Below are positions 27,315 to 36,680 of a DNA stretch of 64,000 nucleotides, in pieces. Position numbers and translations under genes: made by a program. Numbering within the stretch: the stretch's first letter is position 1; each line of letters begins with the position of its first letter. The notes beneath the pieces were generated by a model. It was given only the letters and a program-made list of their open reading frames with translations. It was not told the DNA's origin and ran no database searches. Source of the DNA: Sporisorium sorghi (taxonomy: Eukaryota; Basidiomycota; Ustilaginomycetes; Ustilaginales; Ustilaginaceae); assembly GCA_023212695.1 (NCBI GenBank), contig JALCCG010000004.1, positions 62,001-126,000 of the forward strand, written 5' to 3'.

Positions 27315-30300
27315 TCAAGGTCTGGACGATGGGCTCTGCCAAATATGAACCTCCTCCGGCCGGTATACCGTTCGCACCTGTCCCTCCGCATCGGTCATGA
27401 ACATGACCGTTCGCTCCCGTTCCAACACGAAGGCGTAACCCGTCCCGGAAACCGGGTCTCTTACTTCGATTTCTGCGCTTGCCGCGTGCTCGGAGACAAA
27501 GACATAGAGGCTTCCTTGTCCGAATGCCAGCTTGCGGCCATATATCCCCGGGAGTTCGCCCCCCTTCAGCCATTCCAGCTCGGGCAAAATGGCCGCGGAG
27601 CGAAGGGCTTCCGCATACAGAGCCTGGATCGGTTCCCAGCGCTCATTCATTTCAACCGGGAGCGGACACCAGATTAATCGTCCCTTACCCAAGGTTACCG
27701 TGAAGAGCTCCAGCGCTCCATCCAACCGACCCAGCGGACGATCCACTGCCAGTACATTGATCTTCCGCTCACCATATGAAACGGCAAACCGCTCGCCCGC
27801 CAGCTCCAGCATTTCTTCCCGAAGCACGTTGGCCTGGACGGTCTCGCCGATCTCTGCCTGCAGGCGGTGCAGTGCCTCCCCCCAATAAGCATCGGTGCGC
27901 AGCGGTCCGGTCCACAGGACGGTACTGCCCTCCCTTGCCAGCTCAAGGAGCATGGCAAACGCTTCATCGTCGAAGTTGTGCGCGCTTGGCACGATGATGA
28001 GCTTGGCCGGATAGCGCTTCAGGTCTTCCAACTGGTATTCGCCGATACCGCGTGGATGGACATTCATCCCGAACGTTAGCGTGCGCATGGCCCTCGTTGT
28101 CGCTTCGTATGCCAGCTTCCTGCTGGAAAAATCATTCGAGTACGGGTAAACGACGACGATATCCTCAAGCTGCCGCTCATCGTCGAACAGGACGGATGCT
28201 TCCTTCATGAAGCTGCCGAAGTCATAGGACACATCGGCCTCGGGCTTCTGCGTTCCATCCGCCCGAAGCGCCCCGATATTGGATTCGTTGGCGTTATCCA
28301 TGAAGTAATTAATATTCCATATCCACTGCACGGCCCCCGCGCCTCCGGTCGAAAACGCATAGGCATACTTGCGTTCCAGGATGCTGCGCAGCTCCTCCTC
28401 CGTCCGCTTGGCGACGCCGTCCGGACGCTGCACGTGCATGATGCCGGTCTCCTGGACCAGATTTGGCTTGTCCGGCGTCTTGGTAAAGATGCCGTCCCAC
28501 GCCAGGTGATCGTTCTGCCACCAGGAGTGGACCGTAGTGTAATCAACGACAGGGCCGTAGAACGACGGCGACGGGCGCTGTGAGCAGATGCCTTCATCCT
28601 GCCCGACCGTCACCAGCTGACGGGGATCGGAGCGGCGAATAGTGCCGATGAGCTCAGATGCCCACCGGTTGTGCATATCCATGGTAAACAGCGTGAAGTC
28701 AAGCCACGGCCCCCACTTCTTCGGCTGCAGCACGCTGTTGAACAGCTTATCGTCAGGACTCGGCGTCGGTGCGGAGTCGAATGACGGTAGTTCACCCGGC
28801 GTCATGTTCCAGCGCTCCTGAAGCAGCGAGAGATCATTCCCATGGCGCTGCCGCAGCCACTCGGACCAGGCTTGTCGTTCGAACCGGTCCCCTATCGATA
28901 TCGGCCCCTCGAAGATCCGCTTCGGATCGAACAGCGAAGGCTCATTGATCAAGTCCCAATGCACGTTGGTCGTTCCCCTGTGACGCCCTACGATAGAAGC
29001 AATGAAGCGTTTCTGTGCTTCCACCGATCGCGGATCCAGATACGGATTCACGCCTTCCCAAGCCTCTGGAGCGAAGGAGAAGAAGGTAAATGTCACTTCC
29101 AGCTCATGTCGCTTGGCGGTCAGAATAAAGGCATCGATCGCCCGCATCACGTCCTCAGTCGCATGGCCGTCGGCAAACATGATCATTCGGTATCCTGTCC
29201 AAATGCCTGTCCGGATCAGGTTGATCCCTGCCCTCTTCATCTCCGCCATATCCGCATCCCACCGCTGAACGTTTGGCAGATGGAGAAATTTCCGCGCGAC
29301 GTCGGAGGTCATATATGTCATCCCAACGATCGGAACAGATCGGCCTCCGCGGTGGAAGTAATCGCGCCCGCATTCCAGCCTTTCCCCAGCTTGCAGCAGA
29401 GGACGGTCAACGCCCCAGACCGCTTGGGTCAGGCAGCGACGCTCCCCGGACTCGGACTCGGCTTCACACACGATCCGGTACAGGCCCGCTTCCAGCCTTA
29501 CCGGCACAGACAAGTGAAGCTGCTGCAGATCCCGCTGCTCCATGCCGGCTTCCGACCTCGCGTGCCCGGTCCAGACAATCTCTCCGTTGTCTTCCTTCAA
29601 GACGATCACCGCAAAATGCCAGCTTTGTGCCGGGACGGACGTTCTGGATAGAGCCTGAAGCTGAACCGTCAATCGCATCTCCTCGCCCGGCTCGTAGGAA
29701 GCATAATTCGGCTTCAGCCACAGCTCCGTAACGCCCATTCCAGCGTATTCGGCCAAATCTTTCAGAACGTCAAGCCCTTCCGTCTCCCAGAACGAAGCCC
29801 GCAGCTGCTGGTTGATCAGAATCCAGCGCCCGCCTGCGAAATCACCTTTATGCTGCTCTAACATAACAATCGGAGCAGACCGCTCGCGCTGATCCCGATC
29901 CACACCTGTCAGCAGCGGTGAGATAACGGCGTCCATCGGACCGCCTGCCCCCATCTCGGACGGAATATCACTTGCTTTGGTCGGATGCAGCGTCAAGCCC
30001 CAGGTCGGCTCGATGCCGAACAGATCCCCGCGCCCCTGCAGGATTGGATACTCGGCGGAGGTCTTCAGCCCCTGGACGCGCGACACATCGACCTTCAGCA
30101 CATCGTGGATATCCATTCGCTGATGATAAGCCAACTGTTCGCGTTCGATATGCCAGGCTCCGTCCAACTCTCGAACAGGTCTGCGGAAAGGCACACCACC
30201 CGCATGCACTAAACCTCCACCGGTCTTCAGATATGCCTCAATGGTCGTCCATGCCGCTTTCGGAAAGTACGGTCCATGCAGATGCAGGAGCACGTCCCAG

Positions 30301-30437
30301 CCGCCTTCCACCAGCCGCTCTCCTACAGCCGCAGCATCAGCAACCTCCCCCCATCCTCGCAATTGTTCCAGCGCCTTCTCGGACGGGCGCTCGCCTTCAT
30401 AAGGAAAATGTTCATCGTAAAATACCAGCGTTCTCAT
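27315..30437 (-). CDS. large multi-domain glycoside hydrolase (clan A-type TIM barrel, beta-galactosidase-like)
   Basis: 1040 residues, no signal peptide. Residues 1-230 resemble a ThuA/glutamine-amidotransferase-like fold (LLHLHGPYFPKAAWTTIEAY, KTGGGLVHAGG); 235-345 an Ig-like beta domain; 355-720 a TIM barrel with HWDLINEPS (putative acid/base E499) and NLVQETG (putative nucleophile E663), the strand-4/strand-7 arrangement of clan A; 745-940 a second flavodoxin/amidotransferase-like part as in GH42; the rest is beta. Its start lies 3 nt after the fucosidase stop, whose end carries its AGGAG site, so they are coupled. Probably intracellular cleavage of oligosaccharides imported by the nearby transporter. 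Exact GH family not assigned. Confidence 0.8.
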   Translation of the reverse strand: MRTLVFYDEHFPYEGERPSEKALEQLRGWGEVADAAAVGERLVEGGWDVLLHLHGPYFPKAAWTTIEAYLKTGGGLVHAGGVPFRRPVRELDGAWHIEREQLAYHQRMDIHDVLKVDVSRVQGLKTSAEYPILQGRGDLFGIEPTWGLTLHPTKASDIPSEMGAGGPMDAVISPLLTGVDRDQRERSAPIVMLEQHKGDFAGGRWILINQQLRASFWETEGLDVLKDLAEYAGMGVTELWLKPNYASYEPGEEMRLTVQLQALSRTSVPAQSWHFAVIVLKEDNGEIVWTGHARSEAGMEQRDLQQLHLSVPVRLEAGLYRIVCEAESESGERRCLTQAVWGVDRPLLQAGERLECGRDYFHRGGRSVPIVGMTYMTSDVARKFLHLPNVQRWDADMAEMKRAGINLIRTGIWTGYRMIMFADGHATEDVMRAIDAFILTAKRHELEVTFTFFSFAPEAWEGVNPYLDPRSVEAQKRFIASIVGRHRGTTNVHWDLINEPSLFDPKRIFEGPISIGDRFERQAWSEWLRQRHGNDLSLLQERWNMTPGELPSFDSAPTPSPDDKLFNSVLQPKKWGPWLDFTLFTMDMHNRWASELIGTIRRSDPRQLVTVGQDEGICSQRPSPSFYGPVVDYTTVHSWWQNDHLAWDGIFTKTPDKPNLVQETGIMHVQRPDGVAKRTEEELRSILERKYAYAFSTGGAGAVQWIWNINYFMDNANESNIGALRADGTQKPEADVSYDFGSFMKEASVLFDDERQLEDIVVVYPYSNDFSSRKLAYEATTRAMRTLTFGMNVHPRGIGEYQLEDLKRYPAKLIIVPSAHNFDDEAFAMLLELAREGSTVLWTGPLRTDAYWGEALHRLQAEIGETVQANVLREEMLELAGERFAVSYGERKINVLAVDRPLGRLDGALELFTVTLGKGRLIWCPLPVEMNERWEPIQALYAEALRSAAILPELEWLKGGELPGIYGRKLAFGQGSLYVFVSEHAASAEIEVRDPVSGTGYAFVLERERTVMFMTDAEGQVRTVYRPEEVHIWQSPSSRP

Positions 30438-30440
30438 GGA

Positions 30441-31814
30441 CTACTCCTTTCTCGCTCTAGGCTGACCATCGACATAAACGGATGTCCCTCGCGTCCTGGC
30501 CCAGTCGGCGATTCGGGAAGGATCGCCGGTCCAGAGGCGCTCCAAGCCCCATTGATTGGTCTGCGGCCGGCTCTCGCATTCGATACGGATAACCGGGAAC
30601 AACTCGGTCGGACGTTCCCGCGGCAGCCCTTCGATATACAGCACATCGTCCTTCTGCCGGAACGACAACTCCTGTCCCGTCGTCAGCAGCGTAACCCGGG
30701 ATACCGGTGTCACCAAATCCGCCAGCCTCAGCATCGGACGGCCGTCCCAGAAACGGATAATGAGAAACAGCTGGTTGCCTTTCAGCGTCTGCCGCCCGTA
30801 GGAAATGAACTCTGTAAGGTTCCCGCCGTCGGAGCCGTAGATGGCCTCCCCGTGAACGTCCAGCCATTCGCCGATCTTCAGCGCCCGCTCAACGAATGCC
30901 GGAGGAAGCTGCCCGTCAGGCTGCGGCCCAACATTAAGCAGCAAATTCCCTCCAGCAGCTCCGCCTTTCTCCGCGCATTCGCACAGCATGTCGAGCAGGA
31001 CATCGGCAGGACGCCATCGTTCGCCGTTCGTGTAACCCCACAGTCGCCACGTTGTCACCTGGTTGGATTCCCACAGCCGCTTCTGATCCGGGACGATGAC
31101 ATGCTCCGGGGAGCCGAAGTCGCCCAGCACCTCCGAATCACCCGATCCGCCACCACCGTCCGCATGCAGCTTCTCCTCCTCGGACAGACCGAGGCGGTTG
31201 TTGACCAGAATATCCGGCTGAATCGACTTCATCCGCTCGACCAGCTTGATGCTCTCAAGGTCCTCCGCCGTTCGCGGCCAGACCCCGTCAAAGAAGAAAT
31301 GATCGATGCGCCCGTATTTCGTGACCAGCTCCTCTACCTGGGCATGCAAATACCGCTTCATCGTTTCCCAGCCCTCCGGATCCTTCTCAGGTCCGTCGAA
31401 GTAAGCCGGGATGCGCCAATCGATCCAGGAATAATACAAGCCGACCCGAAGTCCCTGGGCACGGAATGCATCGGTGAATTCGCAGACCAGATCCCTGCCC
31501 GGCGCCTGCTTCGCGCTCGAATAATCCGTCGTCTCCGTGTCCCACAAGCAGTATCCGTCATGGTGACGAGTCGTCAAGCAGGCATATTTCATACCCGCCT
31601 TGCGTGCCGTGTACGCCCACAGCTCGGCGTCAAAAAATTCCGGATTCCACTCGCAGGCTTCCCTTGCGTATTCCGCCTGGTCCAAATGCTCCCGGAACAG
31701 AACCTGCTCTCCTCGCCCATATTGGGCATAAGGTCCGAAATGAATAAACATGCCGTACCGGCTTTCCGTAAACCATTGCCAGCCCTTCCGGATGGCTTGT
31801 GCTTGCTTGGTCAT
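30441..31814 (-). CDS. GH29 alpha-L-fucosidase
   Basis: 457 residues without signal peptide. FTESRYGMFIHFGPYAQYG, TTRHHDGYCLWDT, GLYYSWIDW and HFFFDGVWP (nucleophile D176) are GH29 hallmarks; EEKLHADGGGGSGD and NLLLNVGPQPDG complete the barrel. GH29 retaining enzymes release alpha-linked L-fucose. ATG 31814 lies 9 nt after AAGGAGG; the TTG at 31820 is too near. It heads the operon with the large glycosidase, so the locus likely handles a fucosylated plant or host-type glycan. A general-acid residue is not obvious from sequence alone. Confidence 0.93.
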   Translation of the reverse strand: MTKQAQAIRKGWQWFTESRYGMFIHFGPYAQYGRGEQVLFREHLDQAEYAREACEWNPEFFDAELWAYTARKAGMKYACLTTRHHDGYCLWDTETTDYSSAKQAPGRDLVCEFTDAFRAQGLRVGLYYSWIDWRIPAYFDGPEKDPEGWETMKRYLHAQVEELVTKYGRIDHFFFDGVWPRTAEDLESIKLVERMKSIQPDILVNNRLGLSEEEKLHADGGGGSGDSEVLGDFGSPEHVIVPDQKRLWESNQVTTWRLWGYTNGERWRPADVLLDMLCECAEKGGAAGGNLLLNVGPQPDGQLPPAFVERALKIGEWLDVHGEAIYGSDGGNLTEFISYGRQTLKGNQLFLIIRFWDGRPMLRLADLVTPVSRVTLLTTGQELSFRQKDDVLYIEGLPRERPTELFPVIRIECESRPQTNQWGLERLWTGDPSRIADWARTRGTSVYVDGQPRARKE

Positions 31815-31945
31815 GAACAACGTCCTCCTTATGCTGCCCCAGCTCTTGTTATGCGGACAGCCCCGATCGTAATTGTCGTCTATTTGTCCTGCGAGAAGCC
31901 TCCAGGCTTCGTCTGACCTTTACTCTAGCTCGGGAATTCCTGTCT

Positions 31946-31984
31946 TGAACACTTTACTTTTGAGAGAAAACTTTGAAATACGCC
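31946..31984. promoter_or_regulatory. motif shared by the sugar locus, copy a
   Basis: Begins TGAACACTTTACTTTTGAG and ends AAATACGCC, about 130 nt before the fucosidase start. Related to copies at 33783 and 36513; candidate binding site of the AraC-type regulator. Confidence 0.4.
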
Positions 31985-32089
31985 AATATCGGGAAATTGA
32001 AGCTATGGGGCGGGGCTGCGGGTAACGTCTGAACACCTGCTCCCGCCAAGCCTCCCCTCGCAGCCTGCTTTATGATTGGTTTATGCACA

Positions 32090-32137
32090 AAAAAAGCAAT
32101 CCCTCTCCGGCACTAAGGCCGGGGCAGGGATTGCCGG
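32090..32137 (-). terminator. terminator of the solute-binding protein gene
   Basis: Reverse strand GCAATCCCT and AGGGATTGC enclose a CCGGCC/CCGG inner stem and are followed by TTTTTTT. It separates the binding-protein unit from the glycosidase operon. Confidence 0.92.
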
Positions 32138-32173
32138 TTATATGATGTTACACTGCGCCTATTGCGACTGTAT

Positions 32174-33691
32174 TTACGATTGACCGGCTCTCCACTCATC
32201 GAATTGCCGTTTATATTCCGCCACGACCTCATTGAGACCGGCAGACTTCATCGCAGCCAGCATTTTATCGTAGGCATCCTCGTATTTCACGACCCCGTGC
32301 ATCACAGGATAGACGCTGGTCTTCAACTCGGCAATACAATTCGCGTACTGGGAAGCGACGTTTGTCGGGTCGAAGGTGAAACCGATCGTGATGCTATTTA
32401 CGGCATCGTCGGAAATCGATGTCCGCCGCTCCAGTCGTGCAGGATCCGTATTTGTTGGATAACGATTCATCTCCACATGACCGAGCAGCCAGTACGGAAG
32501 CTCATAAGCTGGGGAACCGTTCTCGTTCTTCGCAAGATAATCCTTCGTATTCTTTCCGGTATCCTTCCAATGCACATCCTTCACACCGCTTTGGACAAGG
32601 TCCATGTTCTCCTGGCTGCTGTACACCCAATTCAAGAATTGAACACCGGCCTCCGGGTGCGGAGACGTAGCCGAGATTCCGTTGGAATTGCGGATCGCGT
32701 AGGATCTGAATTTCGGCTGTTCAGCCAAATAATAAATATCCAGCTTGGCTTCCGGAAACGACTGACGGATCGTGTCGCTCACGCCAACGTCTCCCGGACG
32801 ATACAGATAACGTCCGACCAGCTCCTCCTGGTTAATAACCTCCGATGGTGTCGTGAGCAGATCGCTCATGATTAGTCCACGCTGGTACGCCTCATTCATG
32901 AACTGCACGTCTTTTTTGAATTCCTCGGTCTCAAACCAGGACTTCACATTCCCCTGCTGATCGATGTAGATCATGTTGTCCGCCACCGTAAAAGGATACG
33001 TGTCGTACGTTGTATGCAGGAAGTAGGCAGGCTCCTCCAGCATTTTGATATACACGTTCTTGTTGTCCTGCGGCCAGTTCTTCTGCAGCGTCTCCGCCGC
33101 ATCCAGCAGCTCCTCCGGGGATGTTGGAGCCTTCAAACCATTCGCTTCGAGCAGATCGGTCCGAATCGTGAACATGCCGTCATTATAAGCGGTATCCGCC
33201 CAGAAGTTCGGCACGTAAGTAATCTTGCCGTTTATTTTGGACGATTCCCAGATCCAGTCCGGCATGGAAGCTTTCAGCTCGCTGCCGTATTGATCCAGCA
33301 GATCGTCGATCGGAATGATCCCGCCGCTGCCGGCAAGAACCGTCGGTCCTTTTGTATCATGCATGATCGCGATCAGCTCAAATTCCTCGCCCGTCGACAT
33401 CATAAGATTGGTCTTCTGATCCCATACGTCCCACGCGATGTATGTCGGTTCATACGTGAGGTTCAGGCCATCGGCCTCAAGCTTCTCGTTAATCGCTTGG
33501 ACCGCTGCTTCCAAGCCCTGCGGCGCGGAGCCCGGAAGCAAATACCGGACCGGGAGCTTATCCCCGCCGCCGTTCTCTCCGCTCGCCGATCCGCTCTCGC
33601 CGCCGGAATCGCCTCCACCGGAACAGCCCGCGATCACAGAAACCATAAATATTGCGGCCAACCATAGTGCTAGCGCTTTCCTTTTTTTCAT
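32174..33691 (-). CDS. sugar ABC transporter solute-binding lipoprotein (LplA-like)
   Basis: 505 residues. Lipobox VIAGC (C23), then a Gly/Ser linker and a family-1 extracellular binding protein of the LplA/DUF3502 type (LPVRYLLPGSAPQGLEAAVQ, INGKITYVPNFWADTAYNDG, GISATSPHPEAGVQFLNWVY, C-terminal EAYDKM-like end EDAYDKMLAAMKSAG). It should bind an oligosaccharide outside the membrane and deliver it to the permeases at 36681 and 37644, which are on the other strand. No ATPase gene is present; such systems usually borrow a shared MsmX-type ATPase. Confidence 0.92.
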   Translation of the reverse strand: MKKRKALALWLAAIFMVSVIAGCSGGGDSGGESGSASGENGGGDKLPVRYLLPGSAPQGLEAAVQAINEKLEADGLNLTYEPTYIAWDVWDQKTNLMMSTGEEFELIAIMHDTKGPTVLAGSGGIIPIDDLLDQYGSELKASMPDWIWESSKINGKITYVPNFWADTAYNDGMFTIRTDLLEANGLKAPTSPEELLDAAETLQKNWPQDNKNVYIKMLEEPAYFLHTTYDTYPFTVADNMIYIDQQGNVKSWFETEEFKKDVQFMNEAYQRGLIMSDLLTTPSEVINQEELVGRYLYRPGDVGVSDTIRQSFPEAKLDIYYLAEQPKFRSYAIRNSNGISATSPHPEAGVQFLNWVYSSQENMDLVQSGVKDVHWKDTGKNTKDYLAKNENGSPAYELPYWLLGHVEMNRYPTNTDPARLERRTSISDDAVNSITIGFTFDPTNVASQYANCIAELKTSVYPVMHGVVKYEDAYDKMLAAMKSAGLNEVVAEYKRQFDEWRAGQS

Positions 33692-33782
33692 GCGTGTCTC
33701 CCCCTGACTTCATTTGGTTTTGTCATGCTGTAATTCCTATCATGCTGTACGATTCCTATCTTAAGGAGACATCAGGGATGGC

Positions 33783-33809
33783 GTATACTTCAAAATCATG
33801 GTTTTCGCC
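33783..33809. promoter_or_regulatory. motif shared by the sugar locus, copy b
   Basis: GTATACTTCAAAATCATGG followed by TTTTCGCC, about 90 nt before the binding-protein start at 33691. Confidence 0.4.
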
Positions 33810-33925
33810 ATTTTAAAACGCTTTAAACGGCTGTCAGGAAGCCTTCTTTGATCACGAATCAGATCAGGAAGTAATCTCGGCGTCGAACAAAATCCGAATT
33901 GTTGAACCCGTATCTTAGCTGCCCC

Positions 33926-36202
33926 TCACTGCGCCTTTTTCGTCTCGATTGCATGCTGGCTTCGGAACTGTGCCGGCGAGATCTGATAGTGCTTCTTAAA
34001 CAGCGTATAGAAATAGGTTGTATTCAGAATGCCTACCTGTTCGCTGATCGATTGAACCGAATCCTCGGTGCTGGCGAGCAGCTCCCTCGCCTTCTCCAGT
34101 CGGACGGCATTCAGGTAATCGTTAAACGACAGCTCGCAATGCGCCTTAAACAGCTTGCCGACATAGCTCCGGGACAGCTTCACCTCGCCCGCAACCTGCT
34201 CGAGCGACATATCCGGCCTCGCGTAATGCTTGCGTACGTACATCTGGATAAAATCCACCACCTCCGCATGCCGAACCGCACCCGATTCCTCGGAGAGGCT
34301 GCAGAGCTGCAGAGCGAGTTCCTTCAAGGCATCCGCGGTTTCCTGAAGCGTCTGGAAACGCGTAATCCGACGCGTGAAACCGAGGAAGAGGTCTGCGCTT
34401 TCCCTATTTTTCACCGTGTGTACATTGAGCTGCTTGTACAGGCCCCCAATGAATTGATTGATGAAAAACATAACTTCATGGTAGTTGTAATCGCGAATCT
34501 CCTTGATCCACTGATCGATTTCCTTCTCCAGTTTATCGCTCTGCTGCAGTTTGATGGCATCGATGATACGCTTCTCACGCTTGTCCGGATACTGCGCTTC
34601 GGAAGGCTCGGTCACGGCGATAATGACCGGATCGGCCTGGAACAGCCTGCCCTTGCCTTCGAAGAAGCGCTGCCGGAAGCAGGACTGCGCACAATCGAAC
34701 GATTCACGCAGCTCCTCGTACGTCTGCGCAGCGGTTCCGATACCGACGGTAACGGACACGCGGAGCGTGCGGAGAATCTCACCCTGGAGCTCCTCCAACA
34801 TGCCTAATACATGAAGCGGGGGACGGCTCTGCTTCATAGGGAGAACGATCGCTACCGTCCCATCGCCCACGGCCGCCACGCTGGCTCCCTCCGGCTCCAG
34901 CATATGCTGGGCTGCCCGGGCTACAGCTGCGCATGCATACGATTGCAGCTCCTCGTCCTCACCGCCGGGCGATCCGTCCTCGCTATCGAGTAGAAGAGCT
35001 ACTGCCAGAAAGTAAGGCCCCTTGCCTTCTCCGGCCAGACGGCGGAATGCCGTCTCGTCGCCGCCCTTGAGCAGCTGCAGCACATGGGCCTGACGCGCGA
35101 CCGAAGCCTCGGACTCCATCGATCGCATTTTCTCGGTCATCTCGGCGTAAGTCATGTCCAATATGGCGAATTCGTTGATCTGCCGCCGATCCTTCACTTT
35201 CGGAATGGCGCTCATCTTCTCCAGCAGGTGGCGGATCGGGTTGTAAGCATGATGCGTAAGCCAAATCGAGAGGAACATGCTGACGGCGAAGCATGCCAGA
35301 GCAAGAACCAGCGCTGACGTTCGCAGGGCCTGCATGTTGAACAGCAGATTTTGATACTGGCTTACGCTGATAAACGTCCAGTTCATATCCTTGGACTTGA
35401 CGTAGGTGACGAGACTCTTGCGTCCGTCAATGGAGCGGGTGAAATAACCGCTCTCCTTGTCCGATGCCAGAATCGACTGGACGTAGGATTCCTGCGAAAT
35501 ATCCTCCATGAACCGGGATCGATCCGAATGGGTAATGATGGTCCCCTTGTCATCGATGACGTGCAGTGAATCCACCGCTTCGTTGCGATAACCCCCGATA
35601 AGATCCTGAATGGTGTCGGTACTCATGTTGATCACGATTGCGCCTTTGGAGCTTAGCGGCGAATAATAGCTCGGAAGGAGGACGAAGGTAAGGACATCTT
35701 CGCTCCGGTTCGCCGAAGTAGCGGAAGAGATCCTGCGCGGGAACAGGTGGAAATAGGATGTGTTCTTGCGGTTGATCTCCTCCAGTAATGCCTTCTCCTG
35801 ATCCTTGGTAATCCCTTTTGTATTCAGATATGTGTTATTCGAGCCATTATAAATTCCGATTGAATGGATGAACGGATACGTGGACTGAATTCGGTTAAGG
35901 GTGCCAAACACCCCGTACTGCTTCACCGGATCGGCCTCTTTGTCCAACAGGACGCCCACGATCTCCTTGTCGCTGAGCAGAAGATTGCCTACGTTATAAA
36001 CCTGATCACGGATTACGCTCGATACGGCGCTGTTCTGCTTCAGCATCGACTCGGATATTTTTCCTACCTCCTTCGCGGTGCTCCAGGAGAACATCATGAA
36101 CAGGACAACGGTTACGAGGGCAATCATGGCCGCCGTAAGCAAAATAAAGCTGAGAAACATATTTCGGTACACCGCATAACGGAATAATCGCTGCCGGATC
36201 AT
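33926..36202 (-). CDS. membrane-bound AraC-family regulator with extracellular Cache-like sensor
   Basis: 758 residues from ATG 36202, placed 5 nt after GGAGGGA (the frame upstream is non-coding in character). Membrane helices at about 12-37 and 290-310 enclose an extracellular sensor of Cache type (LLSDKEIVGVLLDKEAD, IHSIGIYNGSNNTYLN, DDKGTIITHSDRSRF). A HAMP-like linker and middle domain follow, and the last 100 residues are the AraC double HTH (MSLEQVAGEVKLSRSYVGKL, VQSISEQVGILNTTYFYTLF, PAQFR). This type senses sugars outside and regulates adjacent transporters directly. It sits between binding protein and permease units and probably controls both. Confidence 0.92.
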   Translation of the reverse strand: MIRQRLFRYAVYRNMFLSFILLTAAMIALVTVVLFMMFSWSTAKEVGKISESMLKQNSAVSSVIRDQVYNVGNLLLSDKEIVGVLLDKEADPVKQYGVFGTLNRIQSTYPFIHSIGIYNGSNNTYLNTKGITKDQEKALLEEINRKNTSYFHLFPRRISSATSANRSEDVLTFVLLPSYYSPLSSKGAIVINMSTDTIQDLIGGYRNEAVDSLHVIDDKGTIITHSDRSRFMEDISQESYVQSILASDKESGYFTRSIDGRKSLVTYVKSKDMNWTFISVSQYQNLLFNMQALRTSALVLALACFAVSMFLSIWLTHHAYNPIRHLLEKMSAIPKVKDRRQINEFAILDMTYAEMTEKMRSMESEASVARQAHVLQLLKGGDETAFRRLAGEGKGPYFLAVALLLDSEDGSPGGEDEELQSYACAAVARAAQHMLEPEGASVAAVGDGTVAIVLPMKQSRPPLHVLGMLEELQGEILRTLRVSVTVGIGTAAQTYEELRESFDCAQSCFRQRFFEGKGRLFQADPVIIAVTEPSEAQYPDKREKRIIDAIKLQQSDKLEKEIDQWIKEIRDYNYHEVMFFINQFIGGLYKQLNVHTVKNRESADLFLGFTRRITRFQTLQETADALKELALQLCSLSEESGAVRHAEVVDFIQMYVRKHYARPDMSLEQVAGEVKLSRSYVGKLFKAHCELSFNDYLNAVRLEKARELLASTEDSVQSISEQVGILNTTYFYTLFKKHYQISPAQFRSQHAIETKKAQ

Positions 36203-36512
36203 TTTCTCCCTCCTTGCCATCTGGTTGTTATAAGTTAAAATGAAATTCTCGGAGTTACAAAATTTCCCATCGTCCATGAACATTACTAACATTATATGTA
36301 GTCTATATGTTAATTTAATCATGTTTTCTAGCAATTCGAATACTTGGACCGGATTATTGGTTTACTCTCATCTTACATTTGCTTAGGACATTCATCAATA
36401 TGAAAACGCATTCTTTATTTTGATCCCCAGGCTATTCTTTAGGAGCATCATTAGCCAGAACCCTTACAGTATAAGGCGTTTTCGGGATTATTCAATCCGG
36501 ACGACGCTGTGC

Positions 36513-36539
36513 TGAACACTCAAATTTGAAGTTTTTGCC
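36513..36539. promoter_or_regulatory. motif shared by the sugar locus, copy c
   Basis: TGAACACTCAAATTTGAAG followed by TTTTTGCC in the 478-nt divergent spacer 36203-36680, about 140 nt before the permease start. The 5' half matches copy a (TGAACACT) and the 3' end copy b (TTTTYGCC). Nothing else was recognised in this spacer. Confidence 0.45.
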
Positions 36540-36680
36540 GTTTTTTAAAGCAGCCTTATCTCCCTTCAATCCGCCCAAACTCCATTTTCATAGTTTACTG
36601 CACAAGGCAACTCTCTTTACACTCGAATCAGAACCGCTGAAGCTTGCAGCCCCCATCACAAACGAAAGGACGTGCTACCT

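Noticed and set aside
28842..29651. Plus-strand open frame opposite the large glycosidase
   Set aside because: Antisense shadow in GC-rich coding sequence.
30276..31916. Plus-strand open frame of 546 codons opposite the fucosidase
   Set aside because: Shadow of two well-supported glycosidase genes; composition is arginine-rich and pattern-free.
32162..34807. Plus-strand frames opposite the binding protein and the AraC-type gene
   Set aside because: Shadows; both minus-strand genes have full domain support and ribosome binding sites.
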